Shown here piece after piece: positions 34,093-42,375 of a DNA stretch of 64,000 nt (position 1 is the first letter of the stretch; the number at the start of each line of letters is the position of its first letter). Source of the stretch: CAYGYG01 sp964354155 (GTDB lineage Bacteria > Hydrothermota > Tepidihabitantia > SM23-42 > CAYGYG01); the NCBI GenBank assembly GCA_964354155.1, contig CAYGYG010000001.1, positions 1 through 64,000 on the forward strand, in the 5' to 3' direction. A model generated the notes under the pieces. The model made no database searches. It was not told the origin of the DNA and worked only from the letters and a program-made list of their open reading frames with translations. A program made the position numbers and the translations under genes.

Positions 34093-34943
34093 GGCAGACT
34101 TCTCTTCAGGCCGAAATAATGGCTGAAGCCGAGGTTCTTGGGCAGGTAGGCAAGGCCGTAGTCGAGGGCCAGCCATGACCAGCCGAGGCCGAAGCCGCCG
34201 GTCAGGGTCGGTCCGTCGAAATAGCGAACGCCGCCGCGCAGGGTGAAGTGGCGGGAGAGGGTGAATTGCTCACCGAAATTGAGTGCCCAGTCCCGGGAAC
34301 GAAGTAAATAGTGGAATTCAATGCCGCCCAGGAACTTCCCGGTCGTATTGGAGTAGCCGAGGCTCAGGCGCATCGGCAGGCCGTAGGGTTCATTCCTCAG
34401 CTCCAGGGAATTACCGATGTCAAAACCGCCCAGCGAGATCTGGTTGCTTTGGCTCGGTAGGAAATTGAGAGCAAAGTTGAACGCCCGGGCGCTGGACGAG
34501 TAGACGTAGATATATTCCTTGATGTACTTGAAACTGAGTCCGACATTGCCCTTGGGTGAGATCGATGCGGACAGGCCCAGGATAAGCGACAGGTCATTGG
34601 CGTGGAAGATCGTACTGTTGTCTTCAGTCGGATAGTCGGGCTTGAACGTGAGGTCACCGTAGTCGAAATTCACCAGGCCCAGACCGAGGTTCACTTTGGC
34701 AATCCGGCGCGACAGAAAGAGGGAGGAATGCTCGATGTCAAGGAAGAGGCGCCCGTAGGAGATCGAAAAGAGCAGATCGTTACCCGGCACGCGGAGGGCG
34801 GCAGGATTGAGATAGACGGCTTCCGGTCCGCAACTCAACGCAAAGCCCGCGCCGCCCAGGGCCAATTCACGGGCGGTCGGGCAGAGCAGCGCCGACGCCA
34901 GCCCTTCACTGGAAAAAATTAGTAGCGAAAGCAGGATGTTCAT
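34089..34943 (-). CDS. PorV/PorQ-like outer membrane beta-barrel protein
   Basis: This 284-residue protein has a short hydrophobic signal (NILLSLLIFSSEGLASA), then the PorV-type opening ARELALGGAGFALSCGPEAVYLNPAAL, and many Gly/aromatic beta strands. PorV-type proteins are FadL-related barrels; in Bacteroidetes PorV helps type IX secretion. Here a role in exporting the C-terminally tagged proteases is only an inference. The ATG is 2 bp after the previous stop. The stop overlaps accA. Confidence 0.85.
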   Translation of the reverse strand: MNILLSLLIFSSEGLASALLCPTARELALGGAGFALSCGPEAVYLNPAALRVPGNDLLFSISYGRLFLDIEHSSLFLSRRIAKVNLGLGLVNFDYGDLTFKPDYPTEDNSTIFHANDLSLILGLSASISPKGNVGLSFKYIKEYIYVYSSSARAFNFALNFLPSQSNQISLGGFDIGNSLELRNEPYGLPMRLSLGYSNTTGKFLGGIEFHYLLRSRDWALNFGEQFTLSRHFTLRGGVRYFDGPTLTGGFGLGWSWLALDYGLAYLPKNLGFSHYFGLKRSLP

Positions 34944-34945
34944 TG

Positions 34946-36073
34946 CTAACTCTCAATGATTTCGACGTTGGCCCGGGGCAACACAACGCGCCGGGCGTCA
35001 TCAAGTTCAACCTCCAGGACCCGAACCTTGGCCTCGGTCTCAATGACCTGCAATTCCGACGGGAGATTCGTCACTTTGCCCAATTTGCCGAAGTACGGCT
35101 CCCGGATGACACGGATCGGCGTACCGATGACGAGACCACCTTCCTGCAAAGTGGATTTCTTGATATCGGTCCGGTCTTTTGCTTCGAGCGGCACGATCAC
35201 CTCGGGTCGTATGACACCGGCCCTAATCTGCGTTGCGCCGTTGATCGAAGCGCATTTTCCGGACAGGGAGTTGAGGAGTCGGAAGGTGCGGTCGGCCATG
35301 CGCAGCCGGCCGAATCCTTCGGTCGCAATCAAAGTCAGCCCGCGTTTCTCCGAGCCAGTTATCGCGACGCCGATGTCGTAGCCGAGGAATCTCTTCAAGT
35401 CCCCGTCTTCGATTCCGCCGATGACAATTCCTTTGACGCCGACTTTCACTGCTTTTTCCATCGCCGCCGAGTCCACGATCGAACCACCGATTATGATCTT
35501 GCCCGTGCATTTCTCGTCGATTTCGGCGGCGGTCAACGGTGCGTCCGGATTGGCGGCTACGGTCATAAGGGGTCCGATCATTTCACCGCCGATACCAAAG
35601 ATTCCCTGAATGAAACTTGCTTTGGTTTCGATCTTGACACCCTCATCAGGGAAGACGTCGATGACGTTGCCGTCGATGTAGGCTATGACTTCAACCAGGA
35701 TGGGTGGCTCGCGTAAAATTACCTGGCCGGTAATCTTGGAGATGCTTTCGATCTCGCTATCAACCGGAGCCGTGACTTTCGATTTGAGCAGACCGAAAAA
35801 ACCCTTGCTTTGGGCCATCACTTCGCCCTTCTTGACCTTGTCACCGACCTTTTTGAGCATTGCGAGTTCCACTTCCTCAGCCAGGACTCCGAGAAGACCG
35901 GCGACATTAACCGTCTGTACATTGCCCGGCAAGTTAGTGCGGGCCACGACCTCGGTCGCAGTGACCTGGGCGTTCTTGTCAACCAAGATTGTGCCCGGGA
36001 GCGGAAGCCGGCGATCTTTGATAACTGATGTTCTTTCTATTACTTTGAGACCAGGCGTATAGGCATGAGCCAC
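34946..36073 (-). CDS. Barrel-sandwich/KOW-domain protein of unknown function
   Basis: This 375-residue cytoplasmic protein contains an N-terminal lipoyl/RnfC-like barrel-sandwich segment (KKVGDKVKKGEVMAQSKGF, residues ~75-125). A middle domain has GGSIVDSAAMEKAVKVGVKGIVIGGI. The C-terminal KOW-like motif is VIREPYFGKLGKVTNLP (residues ~315-345). I do not recognise a named family. GTG 36073 is chosen with AAGGAG upstream. It heads the long operon to ndk and has a clear promoter. Confidence 0.7.
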   Translation of the reverse strand: MAHAYTPGLKVIERTSVIKDRRLPLPGTILVDKNAQVTATEVVARTNLPGNVQTVNVAGLLGVLAEEVELAMLKKVGDKVKKGEVMAQSKGFFGLLKSKVTAPVDSEIESISKITGQVILREPPILVEVIAYIDGNVIDVFPDEGVKIETKASFIQGIFGIGGEMIGPLMTVAANPDAPLTAAEIDEKCTGKIIIGGSIVDSAAMEKAVKVGVKGIVIGGIEDGDLKRFLGYDIGVAITGSEKRGLTLIATEGFGRLRMADRTFRLLNSLSGKCASINGATQIRAGVIRPEVIVPLEAKDRTDIKKSTLQEGGLVIGTPIRVIREPYFGKLGKVTNLPSELQVIETEAKVRVLEVELDDARRVVLPRANVEIIES

Positions 36074-36148
36074 GACAACTCCTTGTTTTGAGCACTCGGC
36101 TCAGGATGCATCCATCCTGGGCGATTGAACGAGAAAAGGCTAACTCGA

Positions 36149-36176
36149 ATTATATTCGAAAGCGTTGGAAAGTCAA
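36149..36176 (-). promoter_or_regulatory. Promoter of the KOW-PorV-accA-hprK-ndk operon
   Basis: Minus-strand TTGACT, 16-bp spacer, TATAAT. The leader of about 70 nt holds the hairpin CAGGATG-GATG-CATCCTG and AAGGAG. Confidence 0.8.
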
Positions 36177-36300
36177 CTGTGTAATCGCCGAAAGGACGGG
36201 CCCGGCACGGGAAACATGGATCCTTGACCCCGCACTTTCGATTTCCGGTTTTTTACACACATCAAAGGTCTCGACCATCATTGGGCTGACGTCTTTCTAT

Positions 36301-36528
36301 TCGGTGCGGCACTAGCGCCCCCTCCAACTAATAGGCGCCAATGATATTTAGCTTTTCTGGGGGCGCTGAGGGGGTATGGGGGAGAGCGCTCCCCCATGTC
36401 CGGGGGGTGCTCAGCGAGTTCTATACCTAGGACGAGCGCCGAAGGGGGGTGTACCCCCTAGCGGAAGTGCCGCACCACAAACAGGCAAAACAATTCTTGG
36501 GTGAAAAAAGTCGGTGCGGCACTAGCGC
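36301..36528. repeat. Structured repeat with inverted ends and flanking 18-bp direct repeat
   Basis: GGTGCGGCACT (36303-36313) is mirrored by AGTGCCGCACC (36466-36476). TCGGTGCGGCACTAGCGC occurs at 36301-36318 and again, identical, at 36511-36528. Inside are a 9-bp perfect hairpin (36376-36384/36389-36397) nested in a 7-bp stem (36364-36370/36410-36416), plus a G5/C5 hairpin at about 36445-36457. The second direct repeat forms the last codon and stop of the transglycosylase gene. No protein is seen. Confidence 0.75.
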
Positions 36529-37127
36529 GGAATATTGGTCATGAAGATTGAGCCATCGGGTCGTACAAAGGAATAAATCCGGTTACGGCGCTCCTGAGGA
36601 GCGTAACGTCCGGTTATGAAGTCGACGTACTGTCTGGTTTCCGGGATGGCCGGGACCGCTCGTCTTGCCAGGACGAGCTTAGGCCCAGCATGGTAGGCAG
36701 CCAAGGCGAGCTCGATCTCGCCGCTGAAAAGGTTAAGCAAATAACGAAGGAATTTGACTCCGCCGAAGATATTGTCACGGGGATTCCACGGGTCCTTCAC
36801 CTTGAGCAGTTTGGCGGTCTCAGGCATGAGCTGCATCAGCCCCATAGCGCCGCGGGGCGATTTTGCCTTGGGGTTGAAACCCGACTCGCAGAGGATGACG
36901 AGTTTGATTAATTCATCGTCGACCTGATACAGCTCGGCGGCTTCATCGATGATAGAGTCGAACCGGGAGATGTTCTCCCTGAACGGCTGGGGCGGTTGAA
37001 AGACGTGGATTGCCTCTTTCTTGGGGAGATTGGTCAGAATGATGGTCTGCCCGTCACGAACCTGGTTAAGCTTCTGACCGAAAATGACCGTGACCGCCAG
37101 GAGCACCGTGCACGCATTGGATGGCAT
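36522..37127 (-). CDS. Lytic transglycosylase (SLT domain)
   Basis: This 201-residue secreted protein cleaves peptidoglycan glycan strands. The signal peptide is N-terminal. The SLT domain is at residues ~55-180, with catalytic Glu in CESGFNP, then GAMGLMQLMPETA and AYHAGP. A DUF4124-like tail (RIYSFVRPDGSIFMTNIPR) follows. Two ATGs exist; 37127 fits the promoter (6 nt after the -10 box), making the transcript leaderless. The stop lies in the adjacent repeat. Confidence 0.92.
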   Translation of the reverse strand: MPSNACTVLLAVTVIFGQKLNQVRDGQTIILTNLPKKEAIHVFQPPQPFRENISRFDSIIDEAAELYQVDDELIKLVILCESGFNPKAKSPRGAMGLMQLMPETAKLLKVKDPWNPRDNIFGGVKFLRYLLNLFSGEIELALAAYHAGPKLVLARRAVPAIPETRQYVDFITGRYAPQERRNRIYSFVRPDGSIFMTNIPR

Positions 37128-37133
37128 CATGCA

Positions 37134-37161
37134 ATTTTAGTTGACTTAAGTTCGTTGTCAA
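37134..37161 (-). promoter_or_regulatory. Promoter of the transglycosylase gene, leaderless arrangement
   Basis: Minus-strand TTGACA, 16-bp spacer, TAAAAT, ending 6 nt before ATG 37127. Confidence 0.75.
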
Positions 37162-37168
37162 GACAATA

Positions 37169-37205
37169 AATGGAGTTTGCTGAAAAAGTATCAGCAAACT
37201 CCATT
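37169..37205. repeat. Perfect 15-bp inverted repeat
   Basis: AATGGAGTTTGCTGA (37169-37183), loop AAAAGTA, TCAGCAAACTCCATT (37191-37205). No T tract follows on either strand, so it is not a normal terminator. It sits between two divergent promoters (37134 and 37270) and could be an operator or a dispersed palindrome. Confidence 0.6.
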
Positions 37206-37269
37206 ACGGTGATTTGCTGAGGATTACAGAGAGCGATGAATACTCTTTCAGCGCTGTCACACTAGACGA

Positions 37270-37297
37270 TTGACAAGCTGCGAAAAAACGATAGAAT
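37270..37297 (+). promoter_or_regulatory. Promoter of the lipoprotein gene at 37304, leaderless arrangement
   Basis: TTGACA, 16-bp spacer, TAGAAT, ending 6 nt before ATG 37304. Confidence 0.8.
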
Positions 37298-37303
37298 TTG
37301 ACG

Positions 37304-38365
37304 ATGAAGCATGTTGGCTTGGTCCTCGTTCTGTTGCTGCTGGGCTGTGGCCCGAAGAAAATCTCAGTCACGCCCCCGGCCGCGGCAACCGACACGTTGA
37401 CTATCGCCTACGTTGGCAATCTGCAGGACTATTTGTTGTCTGATTCCACCTTCTGGCCGTCGACTTTCGGAGAAACCGCTGCGACAACGTCGATTGTCAT
37501 TGCTCGGTTTGAGCCGTTGCCGGGGCTGACCGCGGAGTGGTACGGCCGACTGGGACTCGAGCAGTTCCTGAATGAGGTCTATTCCGGTGCGCTCATCACC
37601 GCGGAAGAATTCTTGGCGGCTGATGCCGGCCGCCACCCGTTTTCGGCAATGAAACCGGCGGGGGGGTCAATGATCAGGAACTTCGATTTCGGGCGGGTCG
37701 GCTTTGTCACCGTGCCCGATTCCGATGCCACCGACTCGGTCTACTTCGAGTACCGCCGCAACCGTTCCATCCTGAGGGCGCGCAGCGAGATTATGATAGC
37801 ATTGTCTGAAGGTCCTGACTTAGTGTCGGACACCGCGGTGAATTTTTCGCTGGCCGGTGGCCGGCGGGTTGGAGCAGTAATCGTCGTCGACCGTACGGTG
37901 AAGAAGCTTGAGGCCGGCGCGATTGTGCCGATGAGCCGGTCCGTCGAGGATCATGCCCGGAAGGAATTGGCTTCTTTTCGGGCCAGGCTGGAAGCGCTGC
38001 GTGCCGAAACCCTGTTCATTTATGGCTCAAACAAAGCATCCAACCACGCGGAGTTTAAGAAGTTCATTGCCGGGCAGATTCGCGCTTTCTTTGCGGCGGG
38101 GATGACGGCGATCCCGACATCGGTCTTCAGGACCGAACTGGGCCGGGGTCGGCGCGCTTTCACCATCGATTCAGTGGCGGCATACCTGAATGGTAGTATC
38201 CGGTTCGGGGTGCGAGCGGTTGATGAGCAGGAGGCGAAGGCCCTTGTCAAGGATAAAAATCTCTTTGTCACCGGTAATCCGGAAGCAGCGACGACGGTTG
38301 CGTGCGCCGTGTCCGACGGTATTCAGCTTTACGACGTTATCAGTCGGATTGCCCGCCGGAGATAG
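37304..38365 (+). CDS. Lipoprotein of unknown function
   Basis: This 353-residue protein begins with a lipoprotein signal peptide ending in LLLGC (Cys15). After a short Pro/Ala/Thr linker comes a mixed alpha/beta domain starting DTLTIAYVGNLQDYL. I do not recognise a family. TTG 37298 is 6 nt upstream, but ATG 37304 is 6 nt after the -10 box and has no Shine-Dalgarno sequence. The next gene begins 3 bp after the stop, so it heads an operon that may run to nadE. Confidence 0.75.
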   Translation: MKHVGLVLVLLLLGCGPKKISVTPPAAATDTLTIAYVGNLQDYLLSDSTFWPSTFGETAATTSIVIARFEPLPGLTAEWYGRLGLEQFLNEVYSGALITAEEFLAADAGRHPFSAMKPAGGSMIRNFDFGRVGFVTVPDSDATDSVYFEYRRNRSILRARSEIMIALSEGPDLVSDTAVNFSLAGGRRVGAVIVVDRTVKKLEAGAIVPMSRSVEDHARKELASFRARLEALRAETLFIYGSNKASNHAEFKKFIAGQIRAFFAAGMTAIPTSVFRTELGRGRRAFTIDSVAAYLNGSIRFGVRAVDEQEAKALVKDKNLFVTGNPEAATTVACAVSDGIQLYDVISRIARRR

Positions 38366-38368
38366 TGA

Positions 38369-39037
38369 ATGAAGATAAGATTGGGACGACTGGCCTGGTC
38401 GATTTTCGTTGTGCTGTACCTCGGCCTTTTTTTCTGGAATTTCTTCATAACAACGTCCAACCGCTGGGTCCCGACATTGTACCTGTATATTCTCATCGGC
38501 TGGCTTTCCCTTGAATTCTATTTCCGTCAATCGTTCTTCCAGTCCGGTCGTCTGATCACCGAGGATCCTGAGACCAAGGACCGGTACCACCAGATGAATT
38601 TCGCGCTGCGTTCGGGTTTTGCCCTCTTTTTCTATTCGTGCCTGGCTTTGGGCATTGCCGACTACGTGTGGTTGAGGAAGGGACAGGTCACGATGCTGGC
38701 GCCCTGGGTGAACATTGTCGGTATGCTGCTACTCGGTGCTTCAGTTCTGATTCGGGTCAGGGCCGACCTTGCCATGTTCAAACGGCGGCATAAGATCATA
38801 AGAGACGGTTTATACGCTTCGGTTCGGCATCCTGCTTACTTTGGCGCCGTACTGCTGGTGGTTTCAATCCCTTTTGCTTTCAGTTCTTTTCTGGCATTGC
38901 TGTATGCGGCGGTTGTCGGTCTACCCCTGATTTACCTGGAGGCTTCGTTTGAGGACCGCTATCTTGCCGGGAAGAATAGGGATGATTACGAGGAGTATGC
39001 CGTGGGAACGAACCTTTTTATTCCCGGGATTTTCTGA
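38369..39037 (+). CDS. Membrane methyltransferase, ICMT/PEMT-like
   Basis: This 222-residue protein has about five membrane segments and the C-terminal signature of isoprenylcysteine carboxyl methyltransferase/phospholipid methyltransferase-type enzymes: DGLYASVRHPAYFG, then LEASFEDRYL and YEEYAVGTNLFIP. It uses S-adenosylmethionine. The natural substrate in bacteria with such genes is mostly unknown (phospholipid or small molecule). It is 3 bp after the lipoprotein gene. Confidence 0.85.
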   Translation: MKIRLGRLAWSIFVVLYLGLFFWNFFITTSNRWVPTLYLYILIGWLSLEFYFRQSFFQSGRLITEDPETKDRYHQMNFALRSGFALFFYSCLALGIADYVWLRKGQVTMLAPWVNIVGMLLLGASVLIRVRADLAMFKRRHKIIRDGLYASVRHPAYFGAVLLVVSIPFAFSSFLALLYAAVVGLPLIYLEASFEDRYLAGKNRDDYEEYAVGTNLFIPGIF

Positions 39038-39068
39038 GAAAAGATGGGGATCTAACCAAGGAGTGACC

Positions 39069-39779
39069 GTGAATAAGTTCAGCAGAATATGTGTCCTGGC
39101 GCTATCCGGCCTGGCGCTCGCCCAGGCCGCCGAAATGCCCGCCCGGCTGACAATGCTGGTGGGCGAGGTCGAGGTCTCGCGCAACGGCGTTGCCTTCAAG
39201 GCGCCGCTAAACTACGATTTGCTGATGGGCGACATCGTGACGACCAAGGCGGAGTCCTATTGCGAGATTAAGTTCTCGACCCAATCTCTGGTGCGTCTTG
39301 AGTCAAACTCGAGTATGAGGATCGAGCGCAAAGATGTCGCCAAGGACCGTAAGGTCACCCGGCTCTTCCTGATGCTGGGGGAGATCGTGGCCAAGATCGC
39401 CAAGGTCGGGAAACGGGATGTCTATGAAGTCAAGACGAACTCGGCGCAGGCCTTCGTGCGCGGCACCATATTCAAGCTGAAAGTAGACCAGGACGGCTCA
39501 AGCCTTTTCAGCGTCTTTGAAGGCAAACTCGGCGTTCAGGGCCTGATTAAAGGGGCCAAAGAGCTGATGATGAATCAGAATTTCCAGGGCAAGATCACCG
39601 TCGGACAGCTCGCGCCGGCGATTCAGAAGATCAGTCCTGAGGAATTGCAGAAGTTCCAGCAGACCTTCAAGGGCTTCCTGGATCGCAGCGCCGAATTCGA
39701 GAAAGCGCTCAAGGATCTGGAAAAGAACATGGAGAAGACCCAGTATTACCAGAAGGCGAAGAAGGGCTGCTTGTTCTAA
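39069..39779 (+). CDS. FecR-domain secreted protein
   Basis: This 236-residue protein has a signal peptide and then a FecR-like domain (residues ~22-150): ARLTMLVGEVEVSRNG, MGDIVTTK, VRLESNSSMRI, KTNSAQAFVRGTIFKLKV. The C-terminal part is helical and charged. GTG 39069 follows AAGGAG. Its stop abuts btuF. FecR-domain proteins sense or organise signals in the envelope; the partner is not obvious. Confidence 0.87.
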   Translation: MNKFSRICVLALSGLALAQAAEMPARLTMLVGEVEVSRNGVAFKAPLNYDLLMGDIVTTKAESYCEIKFSTQSLVRLESNSSMRIERKDVAKDRKVTRLFLMLGEIVAKIAKVGKRDVYEVKTNSAQAFVRGTIFKLKVDQDGSSLFSVFEGKLGVQGLIKGAKELMMNQNFQGKITVGQLAPAIQKISPEELQKFQQTFKGFLDRSAEFEKALKDLEKNMEKTQYYQKAKKGCLF

Positions 39780-40577
39780 ATGAGGATTCTGTTCGCGGCG
39801 GCTCTGCTCCTGTCCTGTTCGATTCCGCCGTCCGACAAGAAGGGAGTGAGAGTCGTCTCATTGGCCCCGAGTCTGACTGAAATTGTCTACGTGTTGAACC
39901 GGGGTGATAACTTAGTCGGGGTTACGACCCACTGCGACTACCCGCCGGCGGCGGGCACCAAGTACAAGGTCGGCGATTTCTCCACCCAGTCAGTTGAGCG
40001 AATCATGCTGACGCGGCCCGACGTGGTTTTAGTCAGTCTGCCGGAACAGGCCCGCATCAAGAACGATCTGGAGATACTGGGGATCAGAACCTACAACTCG
40101 TCTCCGGCGACGATCGAAGACATTCTGCTCGAAATACGAAAGCTGGGGCGGATCTTGGACGCGGTCGCGCGGGCCGATTCAGTGATTGACAGTCTGCGGC
40201 ACGAGCTGGCGACGGCAGGCCATGCGACCGGGTCTGATTCGCCGGCGGTGTATCTTGAGATTGCACTCCAACCTTTAGTCACGGTGGGCGGCAAGTCCTA
40301 CATCAACGAGGCAATTGCGAGGGCCGGAGGCAGAAACATCTTTCGCGATTTGCCGGTTGATTACCCGGTGGTCGCCCAGGAAGAGATTATCCGGCGGAAT
40401 CCCGACGTGATTTTCATTTTGCATGATGCGCCGACCGGTACGCGAATCGGCTGGGAAATGGTGTCGGCGGTCAAGCAGAAGCGCATCTACGACGACATTG
40501 ACCCGGACTTAGTCTTCCGGCCCGGACCGCGGATTGTCGAGGGCATAAGACAGATGAGCCGGCGGCTGGACGAGTGA
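39780..40577 (+). CDS. btuF: BtuF-like substrate-binding lipoprotein of a B12/iron-chelate ABC transporter
   Basis: This 265-residue lipoprotein (LLLSC, Cys13) belongs to the class III (PBP2-like helical backbone) binding proteins: VVSLAPSLTEIVYVL, PDVVLVS, and a C-terminal FRPGPRIVEGIRQM. The SLAPSLTE pattern is common in cobalamin-binding BtuF. btuC and btuD follow, forming a complete uptake system. An iron-chelate substrate cannot be excluded. The start codon abuts the FecR stop. Confidence 0.88.
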   Translation: MRILFAAALLLSCSIPPSDKKGVRVVSLAPSLTEIVYVLNRGDNLVGVTTHCDYPPAAGTKYKVGDFSTQSVERIMLTRPDVVLVSLPEQARIKNDLEILGIRTYNSSPATIEDILLEIRKLGRILDAVARADSVIDSLRHELATAGHATGSDSPAVYLEIALQPLVTVGGKSYINEAIARAGGRNIFRDLPVDYPVVAQEEIIRRNPDVIFILHDAPTGTRIGWEMVSAVKQKRIYDDIDPDLVFRPGPRIVEGIRQMSRRLDE

Positions 40578-40587
40578 GCGCGTGCCG

Positions 40588-41532
40588 ATGAAAAAGGCGA
40601 TCCTGCTTGCGGCCTTCTTCCTCTTGGCCGCGGCAATATCGATGATGGCCGGACCGGTTTGGCTCTGGCCGTGGTCATTCTTCGGCCCGGGGGAGCTCAA
40701 TCAGGTTATTTTTAACTTGAGAATCACGAGAACCCTCCTGGGCGTCTTGAGCGGGGGTATCCTGGCCGGTTGCGGCCTCTATCTGCAGGGCCTGCTCAAC
40801 AATCCGCTCGTCGAACCCTACACACTGGGAACGGCTTCGGGCGCGGCCTTGGGCGCGGCCGTGAGCTTGGTTCTATTTCACTTCGTCAATCCGGTTTTCT
40901 CGTTTTTCGGGGCGATCGCCGCCAGCGGTGTGGTGGTGCTCACGGGCCGATTCGAGGGCCGGTTTACCCGGGAACGACTGATTCTATCCGGCGTGGTACT
41001 CAGCTTTCTCTGTTCGAGTTTGGTCATGATCATCCTGGTGCTGGGCGGCAAGGAGCTGGGCGAGATTATCTACCTGCTAATGGGCAACCTGGGTCTGGTC
41101 GTGACCGGGGCCCGCCTGCCTTACTACCTGGTGCTTGCCGCGGCGGCCGTTGTCATCTACGTTATCGTGTTCTCGCGAAGCCGGGAGTTGGACATCATGT
41201 CATCGGGCATTGAGACCGCGCGCAGCCTGGGCGTCAATACCGAGCGGCTGACACTGGCGGTATTCTTGCTGGTCTCGCTTATGGTTGCGCTGGTCGTGTC
41301 GGTAGTGGGCGCGGTTGGTTTTGTCGGCCTGGTCGTTCCGCACATCACGAGGAAGATCTTCGGCTCGGCCCACCACCGGGTGGCGCTGGCCTCGTTCTTT
41401 CTGGGCGGTGCCTTTGTGCTTCTGGCCGACGCGGCGGCGCGGAGCGTGACGCCGATCGAAATGCCGGTCGGTGTCGTTACTTCGCTGATCGGCGTACCCT
41501 TCTTTCTTATCCTGCAGGCGAGGCGTCGATGA
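40588..41532 (+). CDS. btuC: BtuC/FecCD-type permease
   Basis: This 314-residue inner-membrane permease has about ten membrane segments and family motifs (RITRTLLGVLSGGILAGCGLYLQGLLNNPLVEP shape, ARSLGVN, GFVGLVVPHITR). ATG 40588 is chosen; GTG 40582 is an alternative 2 codons upstream. It lies 10 bp after btuF and overlaps the ATPase start. Confidence 0.92.
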   Translation: MKKAILLAAFFLLAAAISMMAGPVWLWPWSFFGPGELNQVIFNLRITRTLLGVLSGGILAGCGLYLQGLLNNPLVEPYTLGTASGAALGAAVSLVLFHFVNPVFSFFGAIAASGVVVLTGRFEGRFTRERLILSGVVLSFLCSSLVMIILVLGGKELGEIIYLLMGNLGLVVTGARLPYYLVLAAAAVVIYVIVFSRSRELDIMSSGIETARSLGVNTERLTLAVFLLVSLMVALVVSVVGAVGFVGLVVPHITRKIFGSAHHRVALASFFLGGAFVLLADAAARSVTPIEMPVGVVTSLIGVPFFLILQARRR

Positions 41533-42302
41533 CTGCCTTCGAAGTCCGGCATCTGCGGTTCCGGTACATTAACAATGCCGTGCTTGAGGACCTGTCGTTT
41601 ACGATTGACGGCGGAGATTTCTTCGGGATTATCGGTCCGAACGGGGCCGGCAAGTCGACGCTTCTAAGAATACTTGGGCGGGTCCTTGATGGCCAGCCCG
41701 GTACGGTCCGCGTCTTCGGCCGGGACATCAGCGCTTATTCCGGGAAGGAGCGGGCGCGCCTGATTGGGTTCGTTCCCCAGGAAACCCATTTCGGACTGGA
41801 TTTTACCGTTCTGGATGTCATAAAGATGGGGCGCTATCCTCACTTGCCGATGCTCGCCCTTGGCGATGAGAGAGATCCGACGTCAGTGGAACAGGCCGTG
41901 ACGGCGGCGGACATCTCCGCCTTGAAGGGGCGTATGGTCGATTCTCTTTCTTCAGGAGAAAGGCAGCGAGTGATCATTGCGCGCGCCTTGGCCCAACAGC
42001 CGAAGGTTCTGCTTTTAGACGAGCCGACCAGCCATCTGGACCTGAAACATCAAGTTGAGATAATGGAGCTGTTAAAGAGGCTCAATGTGAGCGGCCTGAC
42101 CGTTGTCCTTGTGTCCCATGACCTGAACCTGGCCAGCCTCTATTGTTCGAGGATTCTGCTTTTGAACCGAGGTCGGATTGAGGCAATCGACCGACCCGGA
42201 AAGATTGTCAGCCGCGAATGGCTGGCTCAAGTCTACGGTATCGACCCTGAAATAGTATCGCACCCGAAGCAGGGCAAGCCCCAGGTCCTGCTGCCGGGGT
42301 AA
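41529..42302 (+). CDS. btuD: BtuD/FepC-type ABC transporter ATPase
   Basis: This 257-residue ATPase powers the transporter. It has Walker A (GPNGAGKST), Q-loop (VPQET), signature LSSGERQR, Walker B (LLLDEPTSHLD) and the switch His (VSHD). The start overlaps the btuC stop (ATGA). nadE follows after 73 bp. Confidence 0.94.
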   Translation: MTAFEVRHLRFRYINNAVLEDLSFTIDGGDFFGIIGPNGAGKSTLLRILGRVLDGQPGTVRVFGRDISAYSGKERARLIGFVPQETHFGLDFTVLDVIKMGRYPHLPMLALGDERDPTSVEQAVTAADISALKGRMVDSLSSGERQRVIIARALAQQPKVLLLDEPTSHLDLKHQVEIMELLKRLNVSGLTVVLVSHDLNLASLYCSRILLLNRGRIEAIDRPGKIVSREWLAQVYGIDPEIVSHPKQGKPQVLLPG

Positions 42303-42375
42303 GCGGTGATGGACCGGGCAAGCTGCCAAATCATCATTTACAAGTCTGGTAATGTGAGTAACATTATGCGATACT

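Noticed and set aside
37169..37205. The 15-bp inverted repeat as a Rho-independent terminator
   Set aside because: No T tract follows on either strand, and it lies between divergent promoters, not after a gene end.
39750..39779. FecR-domain protein ends in GCLF next to an ICMT-like methyltransferase gene, suggesting a CaaX box
   Set aside because: The Cys is third from the end, not fourth, and no prenyltransferase is present; bacterial ICMT-like enzymes commonly serve other substrates.
38366..39779. A cobalamin riboswitch upstream of btuF
   Set aside because: btuF abuts the FecR gene and no B12-box-like sequence is evident to me upstream; a covariance-model search would settle it.
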